Positions 13,101 through 26,120 of a stretch of DNA of 64,000 nt are shown in pieces. The stretch is from contig NC_134970.1 in NCBI RefSeq assembly GCF_965638725.1, positions 4,655,001-4,719,000 of the forward strand. The letters run 5' to 3'. Positions within the stretch are counted from its first letter, which is position 1; the number at the start of each line of letters is the position of its first letter. Position numbers and translations under genes: made by a program. Source of the DNA: Aptenodytes patagonicus. Taxonomy: Eukaryota; Chordata; Aves; Sphenisciformes; Spheniscidae. The notes under the pieces were generated by a model. The model saw only the letters and a list, made by a program, of their open reading frames with translations. It had not been told where the DNA came from and searched no databases.

Positions 13101-16100
13101 TCAAACCCCTTATTATTATTATTTTTGGTGCTTTTTCTCTTTCCCAGCACTGGCAGCACCACAAGGTCCAGTCAGAAGAGCCCAGGAGGGTGTGGGATGG
13201 GGGGTGGCCGTGCTTCGGAGGGAGCAGCTGGCCGTGAAGGAGCTCACTGAAGCTGCTCACGTGAGCAGCGTTTCGGGGCAGCGAGGGTCCCATGTCCCCA
13301 GCCCAGGACCCCAGTCGTGGCACAGCGCAGCATCACCTCCCACTGGCTCCGGTGCTCAGCCTGGCAGCAGCCGGGGAGCACGGGGCAGGCTCCCCATGGC
13401 AGCGCTTTTCTCCTTTGCTTGCATCAGCTCCACACGAGCCACCGGCGGTGGCTTTGCTGAAGCAACAGCAGGTGAAGCCGCAGCCCTTGCGGGGTGCTCG
13501 GCAGCACCACACCTGGAAATTTAGGGATGGCACTATCAGCCGAAGATGCTTTTATTGCCGGGAGAACAGCTTCCCACAGAGAAACTGTTCTGACCTAGCT
13601 ATTAAAATTAACTAATAAAAAATTCTCACCCATAACCCGATCAATTCCCAGGCAATAAGTCAAACCCCTGCTCAGGCCAGGCTCCCACAGGAGGTTCTGA
13701 CACCCAGATGTGCTCAGCAGCTGCCGGGCACTAAACTCCCGGGGCAGGCGGGTCTGGGGACTGCTGGCATGGAGGGGACATCTCTCCGGCCACTGGCAGG
13801 GTATGCTGGGGCACATGGGGACACCCACACTGAAGCAGAGCCCCCAGCCTGGTGACAGAGGGGTCCTTTAACCGCCACCGCTCGGGAACAAGCCCACGCT
13901 CGAGCGGGGCTGAGTGGCAGCACGCATTTAATTACTCCCATCTTGTCCGGCGCGATATGCGCTGTAATAAAACACAGCCCAGATTTCACGGTTCCTCACA
14001 CCATAAGCCAATTAAAAAAACCAACCAAACAAACAAAAAAAACCACCAACCTTTGCCACCAAGTCTGCCTTCAGCAGCCAAACCTCACCCCAAGCTCCCG
14101 GGCTGGGTGCTCCGGCCATGCCAGGGCAGCACAGCTCCCTGCACCCCGGGCAAGGGGTCCCAGGGGATTTCTCCTGTGCATTGGCTATAGCAAGGCCCAG
14201 CAAAGCCCCCATCCCCTGGGACAAGGGGGGAGATGCAGGCAGGTGCATCGCTCAGCTCCAAGGGGTCTCTGCGGTGGGGAAGGAGAGGAGAGGGCTGCAG
14301 GGTCCCAGGGGGAGAGGGCACAGCGCGGTGGGTTGGTTTTCACTGAGCGATGAAAAACGGTCTGGAGAAATCTGTGCAGCAAGGATCAAAAGCCAGCCTT
14401 GGCCAGGGCTGGGACCGGTGACGAATGGGTCCCATGGGAGCACTGCCAGCCCTCGGGACCCCCAGCCAGGCCCGCAGGCTGCCGCACACCCCAGCCCATG
14501 CTCCCCGCACCAGCACTCCAGTCCCAAACCTGGACTCAGCATCTCGCATGCCCGGACTTCCAGCAAAAGCCACCAGTGCCTTCCTGTGGCAACCGTCCTC
14601 ACTGCAGCCATGAGGTGGGACAGATCCGGCCACGCCAGGCTCCCTTCAGGCCAGGGGCGAAAGGGAGGAAGGTATTTGGGGCAATTCACCGGCCTAACAC
14701 CCCACGCACACGTGGCTGCGGTGGGGACTGTCCCCTCCTGCCCTATGTGCAAAGGGTGTTGCACAGCACAAGCACACGACGCCTGCACAGCTGGGCTCCT
14801 GTCACCCAGGTGCAACACAAGTCACAACCTCAACACCCCACCCCGCCCCAGGAGCCTTCCCTAAATCTTCAGGGAAAAATCCCCCCTGCCAGCCGATGCA
14901 CCCCGAGTGCTCTCCCCAAGGATGCTGGGGAGCAAGGGACCCTCCAGGCAGCCATTAAATACATCCTTCTATTTAAGGGCGATGCGTGGGTGCTGGCTGA
15001 GGGTGGGCTGGTTCAGGGGTGTTCTCCCTCCGCAGGGACCCTGGGGCCTCTCATCGGGAACGGGAACGCTGCTGTCCTCCCCCGGCTCCAAGTCACGCCG
15101 CGCCGCCCCCCAGCCCGCGCCGTCGTGACGCTCCCCTCCAAGGGGAGACACGCGTGCACCTCTTCGGGCTTCAGCACCTACATACAGATTAGCAGTTGCT
15201 AAGCGAGCAATTAATGAGGCCCCAGAGCTGGCTGGGAAGGTGGGTGACAGCCTTGCAAACTCCCACCGAGCTGCTCTCATGATGGATGGAGGGGGACTGG
15301 AGCATGTGAGAAGCCTCCTGCAACGAAGACAGAAGGCAGCAGGCGCCGTGTGGGACCCCCCTCCCGGGCAGGGGCCGTGGGGGTAACCACAGCCTGCTGT
15401 GCCCTGCCGTGGGTTTGGGGGCACGGAGAGGGTGGGATGCTCAGCCCCATGGTGGCTTCCAGCATTGTGGAACACCACCACCACCCCCCCAGCCCTTCAC
15501 CCCTTCCCTTTGTGACCCCCCGAGCTCCCCTGCCAGTGTGTCTGTGCCATTTGAAAGATGATTCCCAGGCATCGCCGGGCAGCACTCAGGCCAGGCACCG
15601 CGTAACCAGAGCTGGGAACGACCAGTGACTACCCGGCCCGTTATAGCCGGCCCTAATCCCCTGGCCGGGCTGGATGTCACGTTCCCCCCCGCCCCAGGGA
15701 TGGGCAAGCCACATCGCAGGGTCAGGGAACACGGTGTGCCTGGGTGTCCCCTGCTAGGGACAAACACACTGCCCCTGCGGTCCTTGGGAGACAAAGCAAG
15801 CAGCCTGTGGAGGGCTCAGCCCTGCAGCCGGGGTCACCAGCATCCCCCTGTCCGTCCCCTCCCACGGGGACCAAGCAAGCCCCCATGGGGACTGCCACGG
15901 GCAGGCTGCCTGCTGGGAGAGGCAGGGATAGGTTTCAGCCCTGCCCTGCTTTGCCCCGAGCCCACCGCAGCAGCTTCCCCCAGCCCCAGCACCATCCTGC
16001 TCCCCAGTGAGGGATGCTGAGACTCACCATGGGGACAGGCAGACCCCGCCTGCGGGCAGGGGAAGGATGCAAAGCCCTGCGGGGCAGGGACTAGCCAGGG

Positions 16101-17764
16101 CCAGCTCCTGCCCCTTCTGCCTTTGAGGGGCAGGGACCAGCTGCGGGCACAGCCCCACTTCACACCTCCGTGGGCTCCCAGCTGGGCCCAATCCGCCGCT
16201 CCCACAGCCCCAGCCCCAAGCTGGGTGCAGCCAGCCTGGCTGGAGGGTGCCCGGCGCCACCCACGCGTGGGCTGGGATGAGCACCAGGACACCCAGGCCC
16301 CTTTCCAGCCGCAGTGCAATCAGCCCCTCGCACGCCTCGGTTTCCCCTCACCGCAGAAGGACGGGTCCCCCCCACCCCACAGCTCCAAGGTGATGCTCCC
16401 TTTCCTCCGGCGTGTCCGACCGGCTGCGGGGAGGATGCAGCCCTCGGGTGACCCCCACCCCACGGCAGCGTGCGCCCACCCCGGGGAAGGGGCCTCCCCC
16501 CCGCCAGCCCGCCCCGCTGCCGAGAGGCCTCTCCCCGTTAGGTGGCAGCAGGGAACCGCAGTGCCACCGCAGTGCCACCGCCGGGCTGGCACCGCACGCC
16601 GGCAGCGGCCCCGGGATGCTGGCGGGGGACGCCCGGGTCCGGCCCCCGCAGCCCTCCGCCCCAGGGGGACGAAGCCGCATCCCGCCCGCTGGCGCTGGGG
16701 CCACCAGCTCGGCGGGCACCCAGGTTTTCCTTCTGCCAGAAAAAGAGTTTTCCAGCCCGTTTCGCCCCAAAGACCCGCTCTGGCAAGGTGGGAGAGTTCT
16801 CCCCCCCAGGAAAACCCGCCGGTTACATCTCAGGACGCGCCATCCTACCCAGCCCTGCTGCCTCTCGGGTCATTTATTGACCCATAAGGTGCTGCACCCA
16901 CTGCCCTCCGTCACCCATCTCCCCCAAAGCCCGTTAATTAAACACCCCAGCCCATGGAGGGGGACACGAGTCACAGCATCCGCAGCAGAGGCCAGGGTTG
17001 CTCTGGCTGCCAGCTCCCTCCTTTACACCAGCAGCCAGCTTGGCCCCGTCCCCCGTCCCATCACCTCCGGCATCGCCTTCCCCTCCCGCTTCCCTGCCTC
17101 TGCGGTCACCCCGGGCCCCCCGTGCCTCCGGAGCAGGGGACGCTGCCAGCAGCTGAGTCACCCGTGACCACCACCTGAGTCACCGGCACGGAGGGAAGTC
17201 CCTCGATCCCCGATGCTTTTCCAACCGGAGCTGAGTAAAAGGGAAAGTGTCAAGGAATTTGGCTGGGAAAAGTTTTTTCTTGGAACCCCGACAGGGCGCA
17301 GCCTCTCCAGCGTGTCCCCTTTGCCACAGTGAACTCGGGGCCACCGGCAGCGAACGCAACCCTGGGGCAAACAAGTACATGGTGTCTGCGTCCACACACA
17401 CGAGCGTGCATGGGGGGCAGCGCCGGAGACACCCCTCCGGGGGGGAAATGTGGAAGCGACAGCAAGCAGCAGCGGCTCTGGACACGACCGTCCCCTGGGC
17501 TGGGTCTCCTGTCCCAGAGGTACCGGGTGTGCGGCTGATGAGTGTCCCCTGGGATGCTGCCCCGGCTGGGAGGATGAGCTCAGGACATGCCCCCGCACAA
17601 AATTGGGTGCCCAGCGGGGACAGCTCGGGGTGGCCTTTGCACGTGGGGCAGTGGAGCTGCCGGCTGGCTGGGGAGCAGGGGGACTCCTTCCCCATCGCAT
17701 GGGGCCTGTGGAGACTCCAGGGGACAGAGGAGCCAGCCCTTCGACTGGGAAGGGCAGGAAAAGC

Positions 17765-17960
17765 ACATCCCCTGTCCCTTGCACCTCACATCCTCCAGCC
17801 CCCTGCAAGCACCTTGCAGCATGTTCCCCTGCCCCTTGCAGCACGTGTCCTCCAGCCCCTTGCAGCGGGTGTCCTTCACCCCTTGCAGCACCACCCTCCC
17901 ACGTTTCCCCTGCCCCCCCCACGGGGCCGCACCACCCTCCCACATTTCCCCTGCCCCCCG
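17765..17960. repeat. Pyrimidine-rich degenerate tandem repeats
   Basis: Several CCCCTTGCAGCA-like units are followed by two copies of CACCACCCTCCCAC-TTTCCCCTGCCCCCC. Non-coding. Confidence 0.65.
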
Positions 17961-20900
17961 TGTTGCCCTGTTTAGTTATGATGTGCCACTTGCAATAAAA
18001 TACCTTGATTAGAAAAAAATAAGGCAGCCAGACTTCCTTGCGAGCCAGACAGCAAGTCCTCAATTAATGACCCTCCGCATTCTCCTCCACCGCGTTCCCC
18101 GTTAATGATTTACAGCAGGTCCTCCCCGGCCTTGTTACCCCACTTTGTTAGCCCCGAGCCATGGGGCGGGCTGGGCTGGGGGTGCAGAGGGAAAATGGGC
18201 TCTGGGGAGGGCCCGCAAGTATTTTCTTACCCGCTGGCATGTGCCCTGGGTGCCCCCGGGGAGGACTGGGGAGCAGCAGTGGGGAGCTCTTGGCCTGCAA
18301 AGGATGAGGAGCCCCGGGGCAAGGAAAGTGCCAGAGCCCCCACCATGGGTCGGCCGCATCCCTGCTTGGAGGCTCCCATGGGCACGGGGACGGCACACGG
18401 CTCCGTTCCTGGTGGTCCCCTGATTTATGCCACCCCCTTTCTAGCAGGAGCGAGGCGATGCAGGACCCCGGCTCGGCTGGTGGCCGCCCACCACCCACCT
18501 GAGCCCCAACACGCTCGGTGCCCACGTGCTGAAGCGCGGGGGGAGCAGGGAACAGGGCCGGAGCTGCCCCCCCCCAGCAGCCCCAGGCTTTGTGCTCCGG
18601 CAGACAGCCCCGAAGGAGGTTTCATGTTACTGGGAAACTGGGATGGCGGGATGTTCCCGGGGCAGCCCCGCAGACAAAAGGCCATTGTGCACCGCAGGGA
18701 TGGCTGCAGCCCAAGAGCATCCCAGCTCCCCTGCCAGGGCCAGAGCCGAGCAGCCCACCCCAGGCCCCGGGAGGTGGCATGGCCGGTGGCCGAGGAGCAC
18801 GGAGCACCCGCCTGCGGGACACCGAGCAGCTCCCCGAAACCAATGGGATGCTCCACCTTGGGGTGCCCAAACCAAAGCAGCCCCCCCCCCCGCACACCCC
18901 CCCTTCCCCATCCCGCTGACAGCAGCACCCAAAATGCATCCTCGCCATCCCAGGGGATGGGAGAGGCACGCCCTGGGCTCAAGCGGGTAAACCGGACCCT
19001 GCCGCAGCCGAGCGGGGGTGACAGGCAGGGACACATCCCCACGGGTGCCGGCAGGTCAGGGCGTGCAGGGAAGGGGCGGCTGCCCAGGCATGGCAGGAGC
19101 GTCCCCGCCTGAGCCAGAGCCGCTTTCCAGCCCCACCGGCTCGTCCTGCTCGCCCTGCGCCGTGTGGGCTGCCACGGCTCAGCCAGTGCTCTCTGGGACC
19201 TATGTATTAGGGGGGTTATGTATATATTTCTGTATATGGGGTTATCTATATCACAGACCCAGGCAGCACGAGGGCACTGAGCCCCTCCAAGCCCAGCTCT
19301 TGCTGGCAGGGGATTAAAAGCAAATCCCGATTTTTGTTTAAAGGAGGGGGGGAATTAAACCTGGCTTCTGGGATCAGGGCGGGGATGAAGTCCAAGCCCT
19401 GCAGCGTGGAAGGCAGCAGCTCAGCACCCAAGGGTGTTCAGCACCCCTGAAGCCAGGTTTTTTAGGGACTGTGAACAAGAGGAAGGATGAGACATGGTGT
19501 GTGTGGGACAGGTCGGTGGTCACTCCAGCTGATCAGGGTGTTGGGGGCCCACGCCTGCCCCCAGCCTCTATCCCCCCCATCAGGGACGTTGTGCTGTGGG
19601 GATGGGCGTGGCTTCATCTCTGGTTCCTCTGGCATGGCTGGAGTCGCCCCACGCTGCGGCCAAGCGGACAAGCTCTCCTCTAAATCCCCATCTCCCGGAG
19701 TCAGGGGATCCGGCCCCAATCGCCTCCCAGTTGCAAACACAAAATGCCACATCTGGCAGCGCAGCTGGAGGGGCAGGCAGAGGGGAATGCCCGGCAGCGC
19801 CGGGACCCGCCTCGTGACTCTCCACCCAGGCAGCCAAGCCGTCCCAGGGGTGACTTCCCGGCAGAGCTTTCAAAACAAGACAGTACCTGACATGCTTGGC
19901 TTGGTCCGGGCAGATTTGGCCACTTATTTCCAGGCACAAAGGGCACCCACGCTCTTCGTCAGCCCGGGCCCCTCGACACTGGAGGGTTGGGACAGGCGTA
20001 AGGCATAATTTTCCCTTCCTTCCCCTCCAACTTTGCCCCAAGCTGGGCTCCACAGAGACCCACGCACACCCACAGCAGCCCTTCTCCCTGGCGCTCAGTC
20101 CCCCCATTTCCACCCCGTTTCCCCCCCGGGCCGCGGATGGGGGGCAGGCGCTCAGCAACCCACACATCTTGGTCCCGTACCGCCCTCTGAAAGCAGGCGG
20201 AGGAGCCGGCTGCCAGAAATGTCTTTTCCTGGGGGCTAATTATTGATTGCAGCCAGTAATAAATATTTCAGCAGGGATTTGCACGCAAGCTCCAAGGTAA
20301 CAGCAATGGGAGGAAGGATGGCTCTCATGTGCCCCGCTCCACTGCCGCCTCTCCCACATGGACCTGGGCAAGTCCTTCTGCTTCTTTGAGGAAGGAGGAG
20401 TATTTATTCTTCCCTGCTGGGAACTCTTCAGGACATGGCGAATCTCAGGAAAGCCCTTCCCGAGGGCTGTGCTCTCAGGATGCTCCACGCTGGAGATGTC
20501 CTCCTGGGATGGGAGCTGCAGCCGGGAGGAGTTCAGCCCTTAGGTGCCTTGAGAAAGTCAGAAACACAGAGCAGGGTGAATGTGATGCTCACTGTATCGT
20601 GCTGGGCAAGAATTAACAAAGGTGGTTAATCATCTTGGACCAGTCTGCAGAGCCTTCTTGCTTGTGCTGCCATTGCTTATCTTGCAGAGAAAGAGCAGCT
20701 TTGGGAAGAAATGGGTGGAAACAGATGGACACGATTGAAGCAGTAAGCCCAGACCTGTGTCAGACCTTGCCGCCGTCCCCCTGCCCAGCCTCGGGCACCT
20801 CCTGCACCTGAGCTGTGTTTTGCCAGCTGAGATGTGTCCCCTCCCCGGAGACACCGAGACCATCCGAGAGGCTGTGGGGAGAGGGGCTCCTCCGTACAGA

Positions 20901-22958
20901 GGAGCCAAATATGTGCTCCCCCGCCTCCATCAACCCAAGGATGCTGGAAATGAGAAAACCCGGCTTCAGAGCGAGCCAGGTTCTGCCTGTGGTTTTGCAT
21001 TTTGCAAAACCGCTTGCGCAGAAGAAGGATCCTCAGCAAACGCTCCCCGCGACGCAGCCGGGGACTGGAGCGGTGCACGGGGACGCTCCAGGCACAGCGT
21101 GAAACAAAAATCCCAGCGACCAGCAATGCTGAGTAAAAGCATCTGAGAGGGACACGGTGCGCCCTGAGCACCGGACCCGACACTAACACGGGTGAAACGT
21201 GCTCTTCACCTGGCCTCGAACAAGTCTCGCCACCTCTGATCCACACGTTTCCCCATCTGCAAAATGAGGGTAATGACACCTGTCTCTGCAAGGCCCAGAA
21301 CCATGCAGATTAATTAACTTGTTGTTTTGGAGGTGACAAACACACCACGCTCTTAATTGGTCGGGTAGCCCTTCCAATTACCCAACAACCTGGGCTGAGA
21401 TTTTTTCCAGAGCTGCCTTAGAGGATCCAGTTTCCCCTTTCCCAGGGAAATTAGCAGGAATTAGGCACCCAAATCCCGAACGCAGCTTTGCGGGGCTCGG
21501 TGGCAGTCGCCGGGACGTGGGGCAGCGTGGGACGAGATGTCGTCCCCCTCGGGGCCACCCTCCGGTCCCCCACGTACCCCCGGAGGCTGCTGCATTTCGG
21601 GGGCAGACGATCGGTGCCTGCAGTTTCGCAGAGCCCTGCTGAGCTGAAGAAGCAGGGAATGATTTCAAGCACCTCCTTTTCAGGGGACCTTGCAGAGGCA
21701 CAGCTTTTCCCAAGCGCTGGGCACCCACTTCCCCATCAGGTCTCCTCCCAGACCTGAAACATTGGCTAAAAAAAAAATAGGGGTACTCAATAATTCATGT
21801 GTGCACCCCACATCTGCAGCACATGCATCCCACAGTGCCGGCATCGCTGTGTCCTGCAAACTCAGCGCTCTCAAAAGCAGCGGCAGTAAGCCTATAATTT
21901 ATCAGGTGATTTAGGAATTTGTCCCCGGAACAGGGCTACAGGAAAATACTGCACTGCTGAGTGTTAAATCCACCCTGCCTCGGCGGGCGAGAAAGAAGAA
22001 GCTGTTTAATCAAATTTAAAGGACTGTTTCGGGGTGGGTCCGGGGCTGTTTGGCCACATGGGGCTTCATCAATGGGGCCGTCGGGAAACAAAGCCGGGAG
22101 GGGAAACAAAGGCCCAGTCCCCATCCCCTCCCGCCATGGCCAGCCCCACAAACACCCGGACCAGGGACATCCCCCGCCTGCGTCCCAGCAGATTTCCCGG
22201 CTTGTTTGGCTCACGGGGATAACGCGGGGTAGCACCGCTCGGTGCGACGCCAACCCCGGCACGGCGCAAGCTGCTCCTCCGTGCCCTGCATCGGGCTCAG
22301 CCGCGATGGAGGGAAAAAAATAAATCGCTTCTTGTTTCCCCTGTTTCCAGCCATTTTCACTTTCCGGTCTCACTGCAGAACTGAACTGCAGGTTGGGCGA
22401 ACCTCGCCAGTCCTGCTCCCAAATCCGCACCGGCCGCAGGCTTTAACTCGGAAAAACTGCAAAAACAAAAGTGAAAATGATCTTCCCGGACTGAAGTGCT
22501 GGGCCCAGCTCGAATCCAAGCAGCCTCGCACCGCTCTGCACCTCACCTTGCCGCATGGGCATCGCCCACGCGCGGATTTCTTTCTATTTAAAGCGGGGGG
22601 CACTGCCCCACGGCCCCCTCCCCGCGGGTGCAGATCTCACTGCCATGCATTGCCAGGCTATTTCTGAAATCCCCTGGGTCCTCCCATCCTGGCAAACACA
22701 CTCTGAACACCAAGCAAATCCCAATTTTTCCCCCCCCCATTGCATGCAGTCGAGTGCCAGTTTCCCATCGGGGCGTTGCTCCCGGCTGCTGGGAGCATCT
22801 CACCGCCGCTCTTTAGTTTTTGGGAACCACCACAGCACTATTTTGCTTTAAAGACCAAGTGGTCACCCCACGGGTGAACCCGGCTTGGGGAGGCTCCGGC
22901 GTGGGCTCGGCCAGCGAGGAATTGCCAAAAGTTTCGGGGACCAAAGCAAGAAAGAGCA

Positions 22959-23003
22959 GCTCCGGTTGTTCGCAGCGCTCCGGTTGTTCGCAGCTCTCCG
23001 GTT
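22959..23003. repeat. Short tandem repeat, GCTCCGGTTGTTCGCA unit
   Basis: Two full copies and a partial third (CTCCGGTTACAGC). Confidence 0.75.
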
Positions 23004-25037
23004 ACAGCCATTCACCGCCGCCGCAGAATAAATAACGAGGGATATTAATAACAACGAGCCTCTGCCAGGGACAGAAACCAAATTCCTCGCCAGGCTCACG
23101 GCAAAGGGGGGGAAGCCTGAGCACGGCCGTGGGCAGGGCTGGGGCCGCTGCGGGCAGAAGGCACCCCGGCACCTCCGAACCAAGGCAGGGCTGCCTGCAG
23201 CTGGCGGGGGCATGGATTTTAGGCAAAAAAAAAAAAAAAAAGATGCTCGGGGTCTGCAAGCAACACCTTGCCTGGATGCAAGGCCCTCGGATGGAGGAGA
23301 CCCACCACCATCACAGGGGCGGGGAGCCGCGGCTGGGCTCAGCCCCGAAACACAGGGGTGCAGGCAGGGTGATGCCTGCTCTTTTTGCAGGCATTTGAAA
23401 ACAGGTCAGCCTCTTACAGGGTGTTCCCCCCCCCCCCCCCTTTGCTTTCACTTTTTAATCGTCAGAAAGGGACACTGCTTTGATTGTGTTTCAGGCAGGG
23501 GAATTTGCAGGGGATTTTAAAAATCCAAATAACAATTAGCAAAAAAGGTGCCACAAGCCTTGCTCGGTTTGATTTGTTTCTTTTTACATCATAAATCTTC
23601 CCTGCTGAAGAAATTTTGCACGTGTAGATACTGATACTTCCAAGTTTCGCATTTTTAAAGGTGCTTTTTTTTAACAAAAACTTGCCTGAAACTTAAATCC
23701 AGCATTGGCCAGTCTAAAGTTCGGCTCCTAACTCCAGATTTCGACGCTTACTGTCAGGATGGTCGAAAGCACCTACATCAGAGTTTCCACAGGAGTTTGG
23801 GGGGATTTGGCACAGTCCCGTCACTGAGAGGATGCTGAGCTCTGGATTGCCTTGTATCCCATCAAAAAACCCACCATGAGATCCCAAACGCCTGCCATGC
23901 CTTGGAAAACATTGCCCCCGCCACAACGGGGCTCTGGGTTTTGGGGTACCTACCTGGAGAGCTGATCTCAGCTCTTATTCCAGACTGACCTAAACCACTT
24001 CCAAAACAGATCGCAGGAATTCAGAATGAAGCTCTTTTACTGCAGATCAAGCCCACCGTCCGCTTAAACCCCGGGAGATCCTCAGGGCCGCTCACCAGCT
24101 CCCGAAACCCCACCGTGCCGAGCCGTGCAGGACTCGCTTCCCCACCGGCCTCCCATTTCTGCAGCGGTGCTGCGATGAAAAATAAAATAAATACCCCAAC
24201 AAAACCCAGCCGGCCCTGGGAGGCCCCGAGGACGGAGCACCCATTGCTGGTGCCTCCGGATGGGGACCGGAGGCTCTTTTGGGAGGGGGTTAAGCTGGCA
24301 GGGAGGCAGCAAAAGGAAAGAGCATCGTGCTTTGCCCGTTCGGTGCCGGACCCGGTGCGTGGCACAGCCCCGGCCGGTGCTTGCCCCCACGGCGATGCCA
24401 AACCCCTCCACGCCAGCCCAAAACACCGCTGCCCGCTCTGCGAGGAGGGGGCGAGCAGCCGGGGGTTCACCCAACGGCGGGGCCAGGTCGGGGGCATCGA
24501 GGGGTGCCCGCGCCCCCCGCACGGCCCCAGCCAGGAGCATCCCTGGAGCATCCCGGGGCGGGGGGGGGGGGTGTGTGTGTCTCCATCGTCTCCCAGCGCT
24601 GCCTCCATCTGCCCCCGGGGGGATCCTCCGCCGGCCCCGGGGCTCGGGGCGGGCTGGGGGGGGGGGGGGGGGGGCCGCAGCCGCCGCCCGCCCGCCGCAG
24701 CCCTTTGAACGGACCTATCGCTCCCGGCCCCGCCGCCGCCCGCCCCCGCCGGCCGTGATGCAGCCCGGCTCCTCCTCTCCCCGCTCCGCAAGGGCTGGAA
24801 GCTCCCCTTAGCCTGTTTGCCCTTATTTAATTTCGAGTGTGATTTTGCTATTTTTAGCAGCTGGATCCCCTCCAGTAAGGCTGGGAGCTCGCTCCTTCCC
24901 CCCCTCCCTTTCTCCCCCCCCCTTTCCTTTTTTTTTTATTCCCCCCCCCCCCCCCCTCGCTCCCTGCAAATGATTTTGACCCAGCTTCCTTCCTCCTGGA
25001 GCAATTTTTTTTTTTTCCTCTCTCTCTCTTTATTATT

Positions 25038-25049
25038 TATATAAATAAG
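25038..25049 (+). promoter_or_regulatory. TATA-like box upstream of the HMGA1 5' exon
   Basis: TATATAAATAAG sits about 80 bp upstream of the presumed untranslated exon inside the CpG island. It would place a transcription start near 25068, which would read straight through the acceptor-like TTTCAG at 25113-25118. Confidence 0.35.
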
Positions 25050-25118
25050 AGGGGGGCCTGGCTGGGCTGTGGATGCGTGTGCGAGTCGCAGCCTCTCTCT
25101 CTGCCTTCTCCTTTCAGA

Positions 25119-25313
25119 TCCGCATTTGCGAGCAGCAGCAGCAGCAGCAGCAGCAGCCGCCGCCGCCGCCGGGAGCGGGGAGGGGGGGGTTTAATTCGCT
25201 TCACAACACAGACACGCCAGGAAAAAAAAAAAAACAAACAAAAAAACCCCAAAAAACCAAACCACCACCCAAAAAACCCACCCCAAGCACCCAGCTCCGA
25301 GATCAAGCTGACT
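25119..25313 (+). other. HMGA1: HMGA1 5' untranslated exon (probable)
   Basis: The sequence after TTCTCCTTTCAG begins ATCCGCATTTGCG and runs through a CAG/CCG repeat to a donor-like CTGACT|GTGAGTGC at 25314. As I remember it, the human HMGA1 5' UTR contains a very similar start (ATCCGCATTTGCTACCAGC), so this is probably the homologous untranslated exon. It may be joined upstream by splicing, or be a first exon driven by the TATA-like box at 25038. The exon boundaries need transcript data. Confidence 0.55.
25131..25171 (+). repeat. CAG/CCG trinucleotide repeat in HMGA1 5' UTR
   Basis: Nine AGC units (25131-25157) are followed directly by about four to five CCG units. Adjacent pure CAG and CCG tracts in a 5' UTR are prone to length change between individuals. 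Confidence 0.9.
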
Positions 25314-25744
25314 GTGAGTGCCGGCCTTCCTCTTTCCTTTCTGCTCCGGGGGGTGCGGGGGAGGGCCGGGGGGTGCTGGGGGGGACCCGGGGCTCTGCTT
25401 CCCCCCCCCCCCCTCCCCGCATGCTGTGCACGATCGCCCCCGGTTCGCTCTGTATTTGCAAGGACGCGTGCGGGCGTGCGGCGGGCCGGCTCTGCAATGC
25501 CTCTCTTTATTATTCTTATTATTAATTATTGTTATTAATAGGGTGATGCACCTGGCGGGGCTTCCCGGGCCGTGGGGAGGGGGGGCCGGGGGTCCCCGGC
25601 GCCGGTCGTTCCCGGCGCGGCGGGACTTTTCCTCCACTTACTCGGTTTCGGGGGATGCAAACGCCCCGCACAGCCCGGGGGGGTCCGCACGGCCCCGGGG
25701 TGCAGCCCCCGCCCCGGCCGCCGGCACCGGGCACCCCCCGTGCC

Positions 25745-25965
25745 CGGGCTCGCAGGGTGCGTGGGGGCCGGTGCAAGGTGCGTGGGGGTCGGTGTAGGGT
25801 GCGGTGGGATCGGGACCGTGCTCGGGAACGGGACCGTGCAAGGTGCGTGGGGCCGCGGCCGGTGCATGGGCGTGGGATCGGGACCCGGGCGTGGGGCCGG
25901 GCCGGTGCAAGGTGCGTGGGGCCGGTGCGAGGGGCCAGGCCAAGCCCGGCTCAAGGCGGGGGGGG
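25745..25965 (+). repeat. Degenerate tandem repeat in HMGA1 intron
   Basis: Repeated GGTGCAAGGTGCGTGGGG-type units with variable spacers, G-rich on the + strand. It lies just downstream of the 5' exon, in the HMGA1 CpG island. Confidence 0.6.
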
Positions 25966-26120
25966 GGACGGGGGACACACGACACACGCACAGGTCGGTG
26001 CGAAGTTGCAGTGCTGGGGCTCAGCAGCCCCCCCCCCCCGGACAGTGCCCACGCTGCTCCCCGCTGCGAGACCGTGGGGCCCCGCACCCCCCAGCCCCTG
26101 CACCCAGCCCTTCCCCGGCG

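Larger units (their letters stand above)
13101..24539. other. GC-rich non-coding region upstream of HMGA1
   Basis: No recognised exon. It includes C-rich repeats at 17765-17960 (CCCCTTGCAGCA and CCACCCTCCCAC units), a short tandem GCTCCGGTTGTTCGCA repeat at 22959-23003, a 16-C run near 23427, and AT-rich islands at 17965-18115, 20225-20280, 21860-22025 and 23445-23760. Confidence 0.5.
24540..26120 (+). promoter_or_regulatory. CpG island, HMGA1 promoter region
   Basis: A long GC- and CpG-dense block with G-runs, GC boxes (CCCGCCCCC near 24740), an interrupting T- and TA-rich stretch at 24820-25050 and the untranslated exon of HMGA1. Position and composition make it the likely HMGA1 promoter. 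The exact start sites cannot be read from sequence. Confidence 0.65.

Noticed and set aside
16020-16035. Isolated - strand splice donor (CATG|GTGAGT)
   Set aside because: GTGAGT occurs by chance many times in 64 kb; no promoter or partner acceptor supports it.
24021-24811. Open frames near the HMGA1 CpG island
   Set aside because: GC-driven, overlapping in several frames, no known domain.
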